Source: Dryomyza anilis
Lineage: Eukaryota; Arthropoda; Insecta; Diptera; Dryomyzidae
Direction: 5' to 3'
Length of the DNA: 64,000 nt
NCBI GenBank assembly: GCA_951804985.1
Contig: OX638131.1
Coordinates: 61,202,131-61,266,130, forward strand
Shown here: one piece after another, positions 40,575 to 51,969 of the stretch
How positions within the stretch are numbered: the stretch's first letter is position 1
How the letters are laid out: each line of letters starts with the position of its first letter
Program-made: the position numbers and the translations under genes
Notes under the pieces: model-generated
What the model saw: only the letters and a program-made list of their open reading frames with translations
The model's database searches: none
What the model was told of the DNA's origin: nothing

Positions 40575-43495
40575 TTGTTGTAAAAAATGTGATGCACAAG
40601 TACTGACTGCGTAAATAAATTTGCGCGGCATTGGAAGCACGGAATGATCTCGTTGTTGTATCGAAACTAATTTTTAAAGATTTTTGTATTCAGTTGTACC
40701 TCATTTCAGGTACATGCCTGCTTTCGTCCGCTGGATATAATTTTGGTAATTATATGCAGGTCCGAACAGTTGTAACACCCTTTTGCGTTCAAGTAATGTC
40801 AGTGTCCGCAAGAGTTAAGTCAATTTCATTATTATGAAAGCAACCATTTTCGTTTCTTTGTTAATGAATGTTAGAACCCCTGATTGCGACTCGTTTCCGA
40901 TTTTAAAAATAAGGTCACCGGGTGGGTGTCCAGTCACCTGTATGGCTGTATTTACTTTTGTTTAAAATAAATAGTGTGGCCATTATTTTTTATGTTAATT
41001 TCACTTTATTTCATTAAAAATAAATGTATAAAAATAGTGAGCTTTGAATTTTCAAATAATTCTCGTAACTAGAAACTTTCTTTATCTCGGTTCGATATCG
41101 GCCGACCGTTTTGGTAGGAATTTTCCTATATTATCAATGCGAGAAATGGCATCGATATCGGAAAAATTCTTCCACATTTCGCAACATTTTCATTGCGATA
41201 TCGAAACAGCTTGGTACACTGACATATTTTTAATTGAATGAATAAAAATTCGGAAAATGATCTGCCATCTCTGTCATCTAACCAATAAATTTTCCTTCCG
41301 TCCGAAACTTTCTGGCATGTTTTGCTTTTTCCTCTTCATCACTGTATATAAATATTATCATGTTTCTGTAATTTTGCTTGAAATATGTTCGACTTCTGTG
41401 AGTCTTGATTTTTTAAATTACAAATTGAATACAAAATATATTTATAAAAAAATCTGTTACTTAGCTACAGTGTTGCCAGACGTACGATAATTAGCATTTT
41501 GTACGAAAATGTTGAGTTTCAGTACTACTAAATTTTTTGGTGTACGATTGTAAAGTAATATGCGATAATTTGAGCAACACAGCAATACAGAAATTTCAGT
41601 TTTAAACGTCAGTTGAGGCTATTGTATTTACAGCTCAAAGTATACACGACGATTGTTTTGACAATTTCCATACAAACATTTGAAACGTGTCGTTTTTGGT
41701 AAGAGACGTCGATATATACTATGCTTTTTTAAATTAAAAATGAGTTTTAAAAACAGATTTTAAACATTTTTAACAAATAACTCAACTTAATATTGCATAT
41801 AAAATTTAATTCAATATATTTGAATTGTCAACTTGATTTTGAATCAATATGCTATTTTTTTGGATTTATCCCCGATCATGTATTTCCCGGTGACAATCAT
41901 ATCGGCTACAATGCATTTCAAATTCGCACGTAGGGAAAAATCGACAAAAATGCGCGCATTGCCCTCATACGGGAATTCCTTTTTTTCTTTAGTTTTCATA
42001 TTGTAGATAAGTTGAGGGATAAAACTTAGTTTTTTTATGTAAATAACTATTACCATTGTGTGTCCGCCCAAAGAGAAGTGTTTTTCAGAAAATAATCAAC
42101 AATTAACAACGAATTAGATGTTGTGCGTAAATGTGTATAAACGATATATATTTCAAATTAAACTGAAACCAAATTTATACCACGTAATAAGAACATCCAT
42201 ATCTACATAATAGTATATTACATGTTAATAAAAAATTCCATTTCGATAGACCTGCGAATTTGAACATATGGTTTTTTGTACTATTATAAAATATTTTGTT
42301 TTTGTTCAGTGGAATGCAACTTTTATAAGTCACGTCAAGTAATGATATATATATATATATATATTTTTGTAAATAACAGGATACATTATGAATACAATGG
42401 TAATAAACTTTGCTGCATCTAACTGTTTCTATTTGTCGTTTTAATGTCAAATATATATGTACATAGAAATATAAAATATACATATGGGGCATTATTCCTG
42501 AAATGAGCCATTCGAATCTCACATTTTCTTCAAATTCTCGCTATTTGACGAAAATAAACTACTCTGCTACTATTTGTTACTGAATTAAAATTGATTTAAA
42601 AAAAAAGAAAAGTTATAAAATGTTACTAAAAAATTTGCTATAATAAATCTAAAAAGAAATTTGGTACAATAATTAAAAAAAAAATTTAAAAAATGATTTC
42701 ACACATCTATTAGAAATGGTCAAACGTAATTTTGAAGAATATGTAAAGCGCTCACAAAAGTCCCTACGCTAATCCCACGTTAAAAACTTTATCATTTATA
42801 CAAAATTTTATAAAAAAAACTGTTTCTCTTATATGGAGGAATACCTCTACAAATTCCAGTAGTGTATTTAGAAATAATTGAACTAATTTTGAAAACAATG
42901 TGAGCCTAATGAAAATTGGCGTTATCTCCGAAATTCGAGTTCAAAAACTTTATAATAATTTAATAATTATAAACTGGTTTAGAAAAAAATAATGAATACC
43001 AGAATGAAATATTACGTCAAATTCTGTAGACAATAACAATTTTAAGACTTCATTGTCCCAAATAACAGCTTTCGAAATTACATCAAAAGGAAAAGTGTAT
43101 TTTTTTTAAACATAACAATTTTGAAAAAGTTTGGCATTTCAAAAAAAAGTCAACTTATATGTTTGTTATCCATGCACAAAGGTATTGAGCAAGTTTTATA
43201 TTAAAATAAAAGAGCAAACATTATTTAATTTCTACGCATCATAAATATTTTACAAAATATTGATTAAAGACACTTTTTAAATAATGAGTATCGGTGGAAG
43301 GTAGCAGTAATAAAAAAAAAAGAGTATTCCACTTGATTTCGCAAGGAATTCTCTTTAGGAATCTCTAATTTCCAGATATCTATTTTTATTAGTGTAGACG
43401 TGAAATTTAAAAACCTTTCATGTGCTCATTTTTTCCCATACGTACTCAAACGAAACATACGACAAAGTATGATTTTTTATTTGTATAAATGAATG
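40575..43495. other. Intergenic or intronic AT-rich DNA, minor repeats
   Basis: No supported gene. A 70-base block at 41868-41940 (CATGTATTTCCCGGTGACAATC-TATCGGCTACAAT) matches 25393-25455. CAGTGTTGCCAGACGTACG at 41467 resembles a hAT-type end but no partner was found. A (TA)11 tract lies at 42344-42365. Frames around 42715-43400 are short and AT-biased. Confidence 0.4.
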
Positions 43496-43499
43496 GCAA

Positions 43500-43545
43500 A
43501 ACAAAATGAGTATACCCTTTCACTCTTAGTGTAGGGTATAAAAAT
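43500..43545 (+). repeat. Dispersed repeat R, terminal scrap
   Basis: GAGTATACCCTTTCACTCTTAGTGTAGGGTATAAAA is the closing palindrome-like end of repeat R, alone here. Confidence 0.7.
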
Positions 43546-43749
43546 AAAGAAATATTGAATGAAATATTCAAAGACTGAAACGAACGCAACGTTTGCAATA
43601 CGTTATACTAATTTTAGACAAAGGGGACTAGAAACGAATCATAACCACACAATAATAAAAAGACACATGAGGGGGATAAGGTTGTTTTTTTTTACATTTT
43701 ATGATTGTACTACCCATAACAATAATTTGGATGCTAAAAAACGATAAAT

Positions 43750-45740
43750 TCAACACTGCCGTAATATGTTCGACACTCGACCAACTGGCACTATCCGAGG
43801 TGCCAATATGGACTCGGATCATTACCTTGTAGCAGCCAAGGTCCGCACGCGCTTAAGCGCTGCGAAGAACGTACGGAACCTAACGCAGAGAAAGCTAGAC
43901 GTCGGAAAGCTGCAATCACAACAGACAACGCTCGACTCTCACACCTGCTTAGACAAAGCACTCCTCCTCTCGATGATATAAGCGCGCAGTGGAACCTTGT
44001 CTCCTGCTCTATGCGTACGGCTGCCGAAGAGGTGCTTGGATTCCAATTCCCTGAGGAATCAGTGGTATGACCAAGAGTGTCGCGCGGCCACTGCAGAGAA
44101 AGACGCTGCGTTCAAATCCACCCTGCAGTCAGTAGCTACGCGAGCTGCGAAGGAGCGATACAAAGAGAAGAGAAGGGAAGAGAGACGTCTTTTCAGGCGC
44201 AAAAAAAAGCGAGGCAGAAAGACGTGAGTGTGAAGAGATTCAGATGCATGGGGACAGGAATGAGGCTCGAAAATTCTTCGAGAATCAAAAATCCGGAGGA
44301 TCAAAATCCGGAGGATCAAAATTCGGAGCCTCTTCTTGTAAAGATGAAAACGGGAATCTAGTCACAGATATCCAGAGTACACTGAAGATATTGAGGGATC
44401 ATTTATCTAAACTGCTGACCGGAGATGATGACCGCAATTCCAGCGATAGAGAAGTAAACCCGGCAACCCCAGTACTTGATGACGACGTTGAGATTCCGCC
44501 ACCCGACCATGACGAGGTCAGAACAGCCATCGCTCGGCTGAAAAACAACAAAGCCGCAGGTGCTGATGGCCTGCATGCTGAATTGTTTAAGACCGGAGGC
44601 GAAGAGCTAATATAGAGCATGCACGTGCTTGTAAGCAGAATATGGTCGGATGAAAGCATGCCAAGTGACTGGAACCTCAGCTACCCCACCTACCACCTAT
44701 TAGTCGACTATAAAGCCGCCTACGACACTCCGATAGGGAACGATTATACGCAATGTCTGAGTTCGGTATACCTGCGAAACTTATATGGCTTTGCAGTATG
44801 ACCCTGAGCAACACACGTTGCTCAGTGAGAATAGGAAAAGACCTCTCCGAGCCATTTCATACCGAGCAAGGTTTCAGGCAGTGTGACTCCCTATCGTGCG
44901 ACTTTTTTAATTTATTGATGGAGAAAATAGTTCGAGTTGCCGAACTCCGTCAAAGCGGCACTATCCTCAACAAAAGTGTCATGTTGCTCGCATATGCCGA
45001 TGATATTGATATCATTGGCAGGAGCATACGAGCAGTCAGCGCAGCATTCTCCAGATTGGAGAAAGAGTCGCGTCGAATGGGTCTAGTGGTGAACGAGGAC
45101 AAGACGAAGTTCCTTGTGTCAACAAGCAGAAAGGAGTCCGTGCGTCTTGGACTAAAAGCTGATTTTGACACCCACAAGTTTGACATTGTGAAGGACTTCG
45201 TCTATTTGGGATCCAGCAACAACGACGTCAGCCTAGAGATTAAACGGAGAGTAACTCTTTCCAACAGGTGCTACTTTACTCAGTAGGCAATTGAAAAGGA
45301 GAGCCCTCTCTCGCCGGACAAAAATACCGCTCTACAAGTCACTCATCATGCCCGTCCTACTTTATGGTGCAGAAACATAGACGCTGGCCTCCACCGATGA
45401 GAGAGTACTGGGAGCGTTCGAGAGAAAGATTATCCGTAAAATCTTTGGCCCTATCTGCTTTGCTAACTAGTATCGAATCAGGATGAACCATGAGCTGTAT
45501 GAGTTATTCGACGACATTGATATAGCCAAGCGCATCAAGATCCAGCGGCTTCGCTGGCTAGGCCATGTCGAACGTATGGATGAAAACACTCCAGCTAAGA
45601 AGGTGCTTGAATCGAGGCTCGAAGGTGGACAGCGTAGAAGAGGTCGTCCAAATCTGCGTTGGAAAGACCAAGTTGAGGACAACCTGACAACGCTTGGTAT
45701 TTCTAACTGGCGTCAGCGCGCGCTAAGCAGAAGCGATTAA
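43750..45740 (+). pseudogene. LINE C: RTE-clade non-LTR retrotransposon, 5'-truncated
   Basis: Starts inside the endonuclease: RGANMDSDHYLVAAKVR carries the terminal SDH motif. A basic linker follows (44070-44220), then RT: RLKNNKAAGADGLHAELFK (block 1), a deletion of about 60 codons at ~44680, YHLLVDYKAAYD (catalytic Asp), EQGFRQCDSLSCDFFN, LLAYADDIDIIG (YADD), LVVNEDKTKFLVS, FVYLGS, ending with MPVLLYGAE and the C-terminal RIQRLRWLGHVERMDE-type domain to the stop at 45740. Lack of RNase H and that C-terminal block define RTE relatives. Stops and shifts (e.g. 44615, 45285, 45380) make it inactive. Confidence 0.85.
44282..44325 (+). repeat. 15 bp triplication in LINE C linker
   Basis: ATCCGGAGGATCAAA occurs in tandem, giving a repeated SGGSK or PEDQN reading depending on frame. 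A small local duplication. Confidence 0.7.
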
Positions 45741-45744
45741 GAAA

Positions 45745-46795
45745 ACAAGATGTTTATGAAAGTCTTGCTGCAACTACAAATATTCAAACTTCCCATAAGT
45801 TTAAACAAACTTGCAGCAAAACTCTTAGTATTATTTAAAAATGACTTATATGCAGATAGTTACGAGATGTTTCATAATCGTAAATGAAGGATGGTTGCTA
45901 GCAATATTTATCTTATTTGTCGGATATTTGAGAGATGGTTGTCTCAAATACGATCTAAATAATTTGTAAATAACTTGATATTTAGGGCTGTAATATTTCT
46001 AGTAATCGTCTTTGTTTTCTTAGTGTACGTAACGTTTTCAAAAAAATATTTGTAAGCCCCTTTTCACCAACTATATATTACAAAATTGAAAACTGTTAGA
46101 AATAATTTTCCAAAAAATATTAAACGATTTTCAAAACTAATTTTATTATACCAATGAATGTTAATATTGTTATACGTTTTTAGTAAATAAACTCTGGAAA
46201 TGTTTAGGTTTTTAGATAATTTTTTAATTATTTATTTAGTATTTATATCGAAACGATAAACAAGAAAATGATTTATGGTTCTCGAGAGCAAAGTCCAAAC
46301 TAAATCCCAAAAAAATATACCAAAATTAAAATTTTGATTGTTCCTTATTAGTTAAATCTGTAAAGTAAAGTCAATATCTTTAAAAAAAAGCATGTTTTTC
46401 TCAAGTGAGCACATTTTCCTTTGGTCCTAATGTAAGCTTTTCACAAACACAAGAATGTTTAAAATTGGATAACTTTGGATTTTTTACAAATTTTAAAAGA
46501 TTTTTCAAGAAAAAATCTAAAATTTATTGATTTTTATCCAATTTTTATAACCATTAAATCTACAATATTCAATTTCAAAACTTAAGTTTTCTAAAGAATT
46601 CTCTATACAATACTTTTTAAATTTTTAAAATCCGTTTAGCGGTTTAGATTTATAGACAATTTTAAGTCATTTTTATAGACAATTTAAAGTCGACTTTATA
46701 AATAATATCAACTTTTTGAAATTTTTATGTGAAAAAGCTGATTTTAAATTTAATTTGTATTAAAATATGAGCCATTCTTTTTTTAGCTCCGGCTT
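45745..46795. other. AT-rich stretch; R7 segment inverted at 46380-46660
   Basis: No gene seen. 46380-46660, read on the minus strand, runs parallel to 28817-28960 and 29290-29370 (ATTTTAAAAA-T-AAAAAGTATT, GATAAAAATCAAT, GATTTTTTCTTGAAAA). Confidence 0.5.
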
Positions 46796-46811
46796 ATATT
46801 TCAATTGAACG

Positions 46812-46866
46812 ACGAGATCTTTCGGTCAGCGCACTAACCAATTGAGCCACAAAATCTACTATATCT
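46812..46866 (-). repeat. tRNA-like module, decayed
   Basis: On the minus strand TGGCTCAATTGGTTAGTGCGC has A-box form, and GTTCAATTGA a possible B box about 35 bases later. The anticodon arm does not pair well. Likely the head of a SINE or a tRNA pseudogene. Confidence 0.4.
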
Positions 46867-47533
46867 GCAAATGGTTATGTACGCCAATTTATCTTAAAAT
46901 ATGTTTTATTGAAATTGTTGTTTTTGACAATTTTAACGATTGATTTATTATATCTATTGTTTGAATAAAATAGATAAACGAATTTGTGTTTATAAACAAA
47001 TAAATACACTTTAATTTTATAATTTTGTTATGTTTTGTTCTGTTTTAAAAAAAATTGATTTAAGATTACAAAATTTCCGAAAATTAAATTGTTGGTAACG
47101 TTTTTATAATCCTTACCAAATATAATAAAATTATTTGAAAAAGAAAGTTTGTTATTGATGAAGATAATAATATTTTTAAACACAATAATTATGTAAAGTA
47201 CAAATCGTTGATTTGATGTTTAAGCGTCGTTTAAATAAGAAAACTTAAAGTAAACAACACTTAGAAATGTATTTACAGACAAACGGCAGTTTTAATGTAT
47301 TTATATTTAGGATAATTTCTATTCACGAAATTCAGAAATTTAATCTGAAAAGGGATTAGTTTTATAATCAGGAACTTATTTTAAACGTGACACACTTTTT
47401 AATTATTTCCCTAACTACTTTTAGCGACAAATACTGTTAGCGAATTAATTTTTTGTAGCAATCTCAAGCTACAGTTGTCGGTAGAAAGCAAAATCATATA
47501 TTACACCGTGCTACAAAAATCAAAAAAATGATG

Positions 47534-48108
47534 CACACTTAAAAAAATCGATATGTACCTAAAACTAGAGACCAATCCAAGGATATGTGCGTTCACCGTT
47601 TTTCTGGATCAATTCGTTTGCGGTTTTAAATTGCATTTAAAATGCAAGTGTGTACCATATTTTGAAATAATTTCAAAACCAAAACCAATTTCATAAAGTG
47701 ATATGCACTTTAAATGCATGTAAAACCCGCATATGAATTGATATCGCAAAGCAGTTTTCGAATTCATTATCTGTGAGACTTCTGCTACAAGATCCCATCC
47801 TTGCCTTTTAAAAGTGACGCAAAAAACTATGAAATTTTCTAAATATTAAAAAGTGATTTGCAATTGCACTTCAAATGCAAGTAAACTCCGGATGCGAATT
47901 GATATCGCGAAGCGGTTTTCGAATTCACGATCAATGTTTGTGCTACAAGATGCATTCAATTATTTTCGAAATTTTTTAAAATATGGTACACACTTGCATT
48001 TTAAATGAAATTTAAAACCGCAAAAGAATTAATCCAGAAAAACGGTGAACGCACATATCCTTGGATTGGTCTCAAGTTTGACGTACATGTAGAATTTTTC
48101 CAGTGTGC
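47534..48108. mobile_element. Foldback/MITE with ~150 bp TIR and internal direct repeats
   Basis: Left end GCACACTTAAAAAAATCGATATGTAC and right inverse GCACACTGGAAAAATTC-TACATGTAC. Homology continues through GAGACCAATCCAAGGATATG, GTTCACCGTTTTTCTGG and ACTTGCATTTTAAAT. Between the arms are two direct copies (47705-47805 and 47865-47957) sharing GAATTGATATCGC-AAGC-GTTTTCGAATTCA and GCTACAAGAT. No ORF. Confidence 0.8.
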
Positions 48109-48112
48109 AAAT

Positions 48113-48180
48113 TACTGACATCGGAACTCCTAATCCCGGCGTTGAAGTCCAGTGCTCTCCCTGTTAGGCTACTTATCTAT
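48113..48180 (-). repeat. tRNA-like module T1, copy 1
   Basis: Minus strand: GTAGCCTAACAGGGAGAGCA (A box), TGGACTTCAACGCCGGGAT (anticodon region), GGAGTTCCGATGTC (B box). Matches 50316-50380 with the same spacing. It starts a few bases after the foldback element. Confidence 0.5.
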
Positions 48181-48204
48181 CTAATTTTATCTACACCATT
48201 TCCA

Positions 48205-48420
48205 ACTGAAATTGAGAAAATTTCGAATGAAATTGAAATTTTTCATGTGAAATTGAGAAAATTCCGAATGATATTGAGATTTTCCATTTGAAATTGAGTA
48301 TATTTTAATTGTAATTGAGATTTTTCATTTGAAATAATGAAAATTCCAAATGAAATTGAGAAAATGCAAATGAAATTGAAATTTTTTTCATTTGAAATTG
48401 AGAAAATTACAAATGATCTC
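48205..48420. repeat. Degenerate GAAATTGAGAAAATT tandem array
   Basis: Repeated words (AAATGAAATTGAAATTTTTCAT, GAAATTGAGAAAATT) with variable spacing. An inverted echo lies at 48670-48800 (CTCAATTTCATTAAGAATTTTCTCAAT), so the two blocks could pair. Confidence 0.7.
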
Positions 48421-49440
48421 ATTGACTAAAATCTTTCGGATAACGGTTTCGGTTCCGGTTCCAAGATTTTATATAATACCGTTACCATTTTCAACATTAA
48501 AAATATAAGGGTTCCGATAACACGCATACATTTTATAATTTTCGGATCCCGGTTCCAAAAATCTAAACGGCACCGTTCCCCAATTGGGTTCCATGTTAAC
48601 GTCGAGGTAATATTATTAAAATATTAATTTCTAATGATAAATATATTTTTTTTTTGTTTTCCCAATTATTTGTTCCAAATTTCAAAAGGAAAATGTCAAT
48701 ATCTTTTGCAAATTTCTTAATTTCAAATATCAAAAAAAATCTCAATTTCATTAAGAATTTTCTCAATATAAATATCTCAACATCAGTTGAGATTATTTTC
48801 AAGTTTTTTTGGACATAATGGGTCATATTAATAAAACAAAGTATTTGCTCTGAAGTAAATGCTTTAAGTAAAGTATGCGCTCAGAGCAATTGCTATAATT
48901 GTATGAATAATCATTTACTTCACTTGAGTATGTTCGAAAATTCGAACTGAGTAGATGCTCAGCAAATTTTTGTCATTTTGACATTTGGTGAATTTCAATT
49001 TTTACGCAAATTTGTATCTTGTATTAAAAAAATATATTGTTTTTAAAATGGAGAAAGAAGTGGAGGATTAGACTGAAAAATTGGGTAAGTAGAATGCATT
49101 AACCCCTACAGCACGAAAATATTGCAGGAACTTTGCTGAGACATTGCACTGCAAGATAGAAATATTGCCAGAAATATCGCTGCAATGTTCCAGCAATCTA
49201 TCTATGTCCGCCTCCTGGAATATCGCAGGTATATATAGCAATATTCCAGCAATATGGTAAGGAATGAGTCAGCATCGTATTTGTAATATATTAGCAATGA
49301 AAAAATAAATAGGAAAAAAAATCGATTTAATTTTGTTCCCTCTCTACCTTTATTTATGGTTTATTGTTTATGGATGGTATTTAATAATTTGATTTAATAA
49401 ATTGTTGTTTGTTTTTCTACCTAAAATAGAGTTATTGCAA

Positions 49441-50266
49441 AAATATTGTTTTTGCGGGCTAAAGGTCTTGCCAGATACAAAGTGCTATGAACCGGGGAGT
49501 GAAACAAACAACAATTGACAAAAACAAAAAGTTGTTGGCTGACGGTACAGCTGTTTCGGAAGCTGCCAAGCTTCCTTATAAGCCGTTTTCTGCACAACTT
49601 CTTCATAGCAAAGCCTATAAGATCATTTTGTGCAATGAACTAAATGCGAATTTAGTACAAGCACAAAACAACCAGGCAAAACAAGCAAAAATGCACCATT
49701 TTATGCTTGTCAATTGTTGTTGTCGCATTGCAGCAAGCATCATATAGGCTGTAGTGTCACTACAGAATCAAATACGACCACTGCACGCTTATTAAAAATT
49801 AAAATCTCACGGTTTTATGATATTTTTATGCGCTGTGCCCTCCGAATGTATAAATTGTTGTTTGTTTTTCGACCTAAAATACGAGTTATTGCAAAAATGT
49901 TGTTTTTGCGGGCGTGCAGTGGTCGTAGTTTATTCTTTAGTGACACTACAGCCTATATGATGCTTGCTGCAATGCGACAAAAACAATTGGCAAGCATAAA
50001 GTTCGTGCAATTTATGCATGTTTTGCCTGGTTGTTTTGTGCTTGTACTAAATTCGCATTTAGTTCATTGCACAAAATGATCTTATAGGCTTTGCTATGCA
50101 GAAGTTGTGCAGAATACCGCTGATGATGAAGCTTGGCAGCTTTCGAAACAGCTGTACGGTCAGCCAACAACTTTTTGTTTTTGTCAATTGTTGTTTGTTT
50201 CACTCCCCAGTACATACTTAGCACTTTGTATCTGACAAGACCTTGAGCCCGCAAAAGCAATATTTG
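49441..50266. mobile_element. Foldback element FB2 (826 bp, ~350 bp arms)
   Basis: Left arm 49441-49787 and right arm 49911-50266 are inverted copies: GCGGGCT-AAGGTCTTG-CAGATACAAAGTGCT, CAACAATTGACAAAAACAAAAAG, GCTGTTTCG-AAGCTGCCAAGC, AAGCCTATAAGATCATTTTG. The loop 49788-49910 carries a direct copy of the flank 49398-49459 (TAAATTGTTGTTTGTTTTTC-ACCTAAAATA). Frames inside read through the arms and are not genes. Related to FB1 at 25684. Confidence 0.85.
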
Positions 50267-50315
50267 ATTTAATTTCATAATTATAGAAAAATGTTTTTAT
50301 TTAAGTTGCCGCAAG

Positions 50316-50380
50316 CTGGCATCGAACTCCTGACTTCGGCGTTGATGTCCACTGCTATCTCCGTTAGGCTACGCATCAAC
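50316..50380 (-). repeat. tRNA-like module T1, copy 2
   Basis: Minus strand: GCGTAGCCTAACGGAGATAGCA (A box), TGGACATCAACGCCGAAGTC, GGAGTTCGATGCCAGC (B box GTTCGATGCC). It is better preserved than copy 1. Probably a SINE head; a 7 bp acceptor stem is not found. Confidence 0.5.
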
Positions 50381-51320
50381 AATGTATTTATTTAAATATT
50401 CGTCTTCAAAACGAAATTTTTGAAATGTTCAATTTATTATTAAATGTCACAACGTTCAGACGGAATTATAAATGAACACAGGGGTGCCCGAGGTATGTCG
50501 ACCACTCAAGTTCCACGTTAGTGGGGCGCAGAAAACAATTTTGTTTGGACAATCAACCCTTGCCCAGCCAACATATCTTTTTATAGGATTGAAATCAAAA
50601 CTTAATGTTTTTCTGAAGCAATTTTGATTTAATTTAATTTATTAATTTACACCTTTATCACAATTTTTTTTCGATAGATTTGTTAATTGTGGCATTATAA
50701 TACAATATTGTATTTTGCGCTTTAGATGATTACTTTTTTTTTGCATTGCATTTTGGCCGATTTTTCGAATATATTTTTTTGGGAAATTGTATCAAATACC
50801 AAAAAATTTCGAGTTTTAATTCATGTTATTCAAGTTATTTCAATCATAAAAAGATAACTCCATAGAGAATATTTGAAAAAATATCAACAACATAAACACA
50901 TGAAGAGTTGCGATTTCCCACATTAGTCCCACTATGCCCCAAGTAATCCTACTAAAATGTTTTATAAAAACAATTTAAAGTGGAACATTTTTAAACAAAA
51001 TTTAGACATTATTTTGGGTTAATTAAAAATAGTCGTTTTTGCATTATTTAATGAAAAAAGAATTTGATTTATCATTCGCTTGATTTTGACATTCAAAGCG
51101 AATTCAATTTAGGTAAAGAGCTAGCAATGTTGAAAATTTTTACGAATTTATAGTATTATTGTATACAAATGAATTTATGGGCCCTTTTCAGATAATGTGG
51201 AATTTATTACTGCAGCGCTGTGTCATGTACTTTCAATCACTACTTGATGTTTTATTTTCTTACTGTTTCAATTCAAATATATTATTTGTATTAATATTGT
51301 GAATAAATGCTTTGTGAAAA

Positions 51321-51390
51321 ATGAGACTGATAGCGTAACGGTGAGAACTCGGGACTTATAACCCGGAAATGCCGGTTCAAACCACACCAT
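51321..51390 (+). repeat. tRNA-like module T2
   Basis: GATAGCGTAACGGTGAGAACT (A box), CTCGGGACTTATAACCCGG with TAT at the anticodon position, and GCCGGTTCAAACC (B box GGTTCAAACC). The anticodon stem pairs but leaves an eight-base loop and the acceptor stem does not close, so a tRNA pseudogene or SINE head, not a functional tRNA-Ile. Confidence 0.45.
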
Positions 51391-51781
51391 GTATATATTT
51401 TTATTTTTTTTTATTTGCTTATTTTTGAACATGATTTTTTTAACTTTTATAGAAGGTAATGTTGTTGCATGCATGTCTCAAATTGTTGAAAAAAGTATTA
51501 AATCTATTATTTTTAATATAAATGTATGTTTGATATTTTTTTATATATTTTTAATTTATTGGTAAAATATGTTTGAATAATTTTTCAAATAAATATTATT
51601 TGTCTTGCTGGAATTTTGCAGAGAGATTTTTTGTACAATATTGCGTTTTATATATTGCTACAATATTCCAAAAATATTTTATGTGGAATATAAAATACAT
51701 GCAATGTAGCAATATTACTGCAAGATTGCAGCCACAGTTTGTGCTGTAGGGGACTGTAACGATTTTAGGACTAGTTTAGAT

Positions 51782-51919
51782 TTACTTAGTTCTTAATAGG
51801 ATGTAATGATCTTCATGTGGGAAGGACTTCAAATTCGTCCAAATACTATCCGTTGAAGGTAAAATATTACTGAACAAATCGCAGGCACCGTCATCGAAAG
51901 CATTGAAAAAAAATGATAT
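51782..51919 (-). CDS. Candidate terminal exon, unidentified host gene
   Basis: Minus strand, 138 bases, 46 codons including the TAA at 51784-51782. It opens after GCTCTGACAG, a usable 3' splice site; the same frame has a TGA just upstream, so it cannot extend. The peptide is balanced and protein-like: NAFDDGACDLF, then NLKSFPHEDHYILL and RTK at the C-terminus. It lies in the 200 bp gap between the TIR composite (ends 51752) and repeat R5 (starts ~51970), the only unique sequence nearby. I do not recognise the protein. It might still be a scrap of a mobile element. Confidence 0.45.
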   Translation of the reverse strand: MSFFFNAFDDGACDLFSNILPSTDSIWTNLKSFPHEDHYILLRTK

Positions 51920-51969
51920 CTGTCAGAGCATTTGCTTTAATTTTAGAGAAGAGGTAGTTTTTATTAATA

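Larger units (their letters stand above)
49103..51752. mobile_element. 2.65 kb TIR composite, CCCCTACAGCAC ends
   Basis: CCCCTACAGCAC at 49103-49114 is exactly inverted at 51741-51752 (GTGCTGTAGGGG). Sub-terminal regions on both sides are rich in short GCAATATT / AATATTGC words (49115-49260; 51630-51735), as seen in transposase-binding sub-terminal repeats of some DNA transposons. It encloses the foldback FB2, two tRNA-like modules and AT-rich filler. No transposase recognised. Confidence 0.55.

Noticed and set aside
41467..41490. hAT transposon end (CAGTGTTGCCAG)
   Set aside because: No inverted partner or 8 bp duplication was found within several kb.
44059..44319. 86-codon minus-strand frame
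   Set aside because: Shadow of the basic linker of LINE C.
49421..50278. Several 60-120 codon frames on both strands
   Set aside because: Mirror translations of the FB2 arms, identical in opposite orientation; not genes.
51321..51390. Functional tRNA-Ile(UAU) gene
   Set aside because: A and B boxes are present, but the anticodon loop has eight bases and no 7 bp acceptor stem forms.
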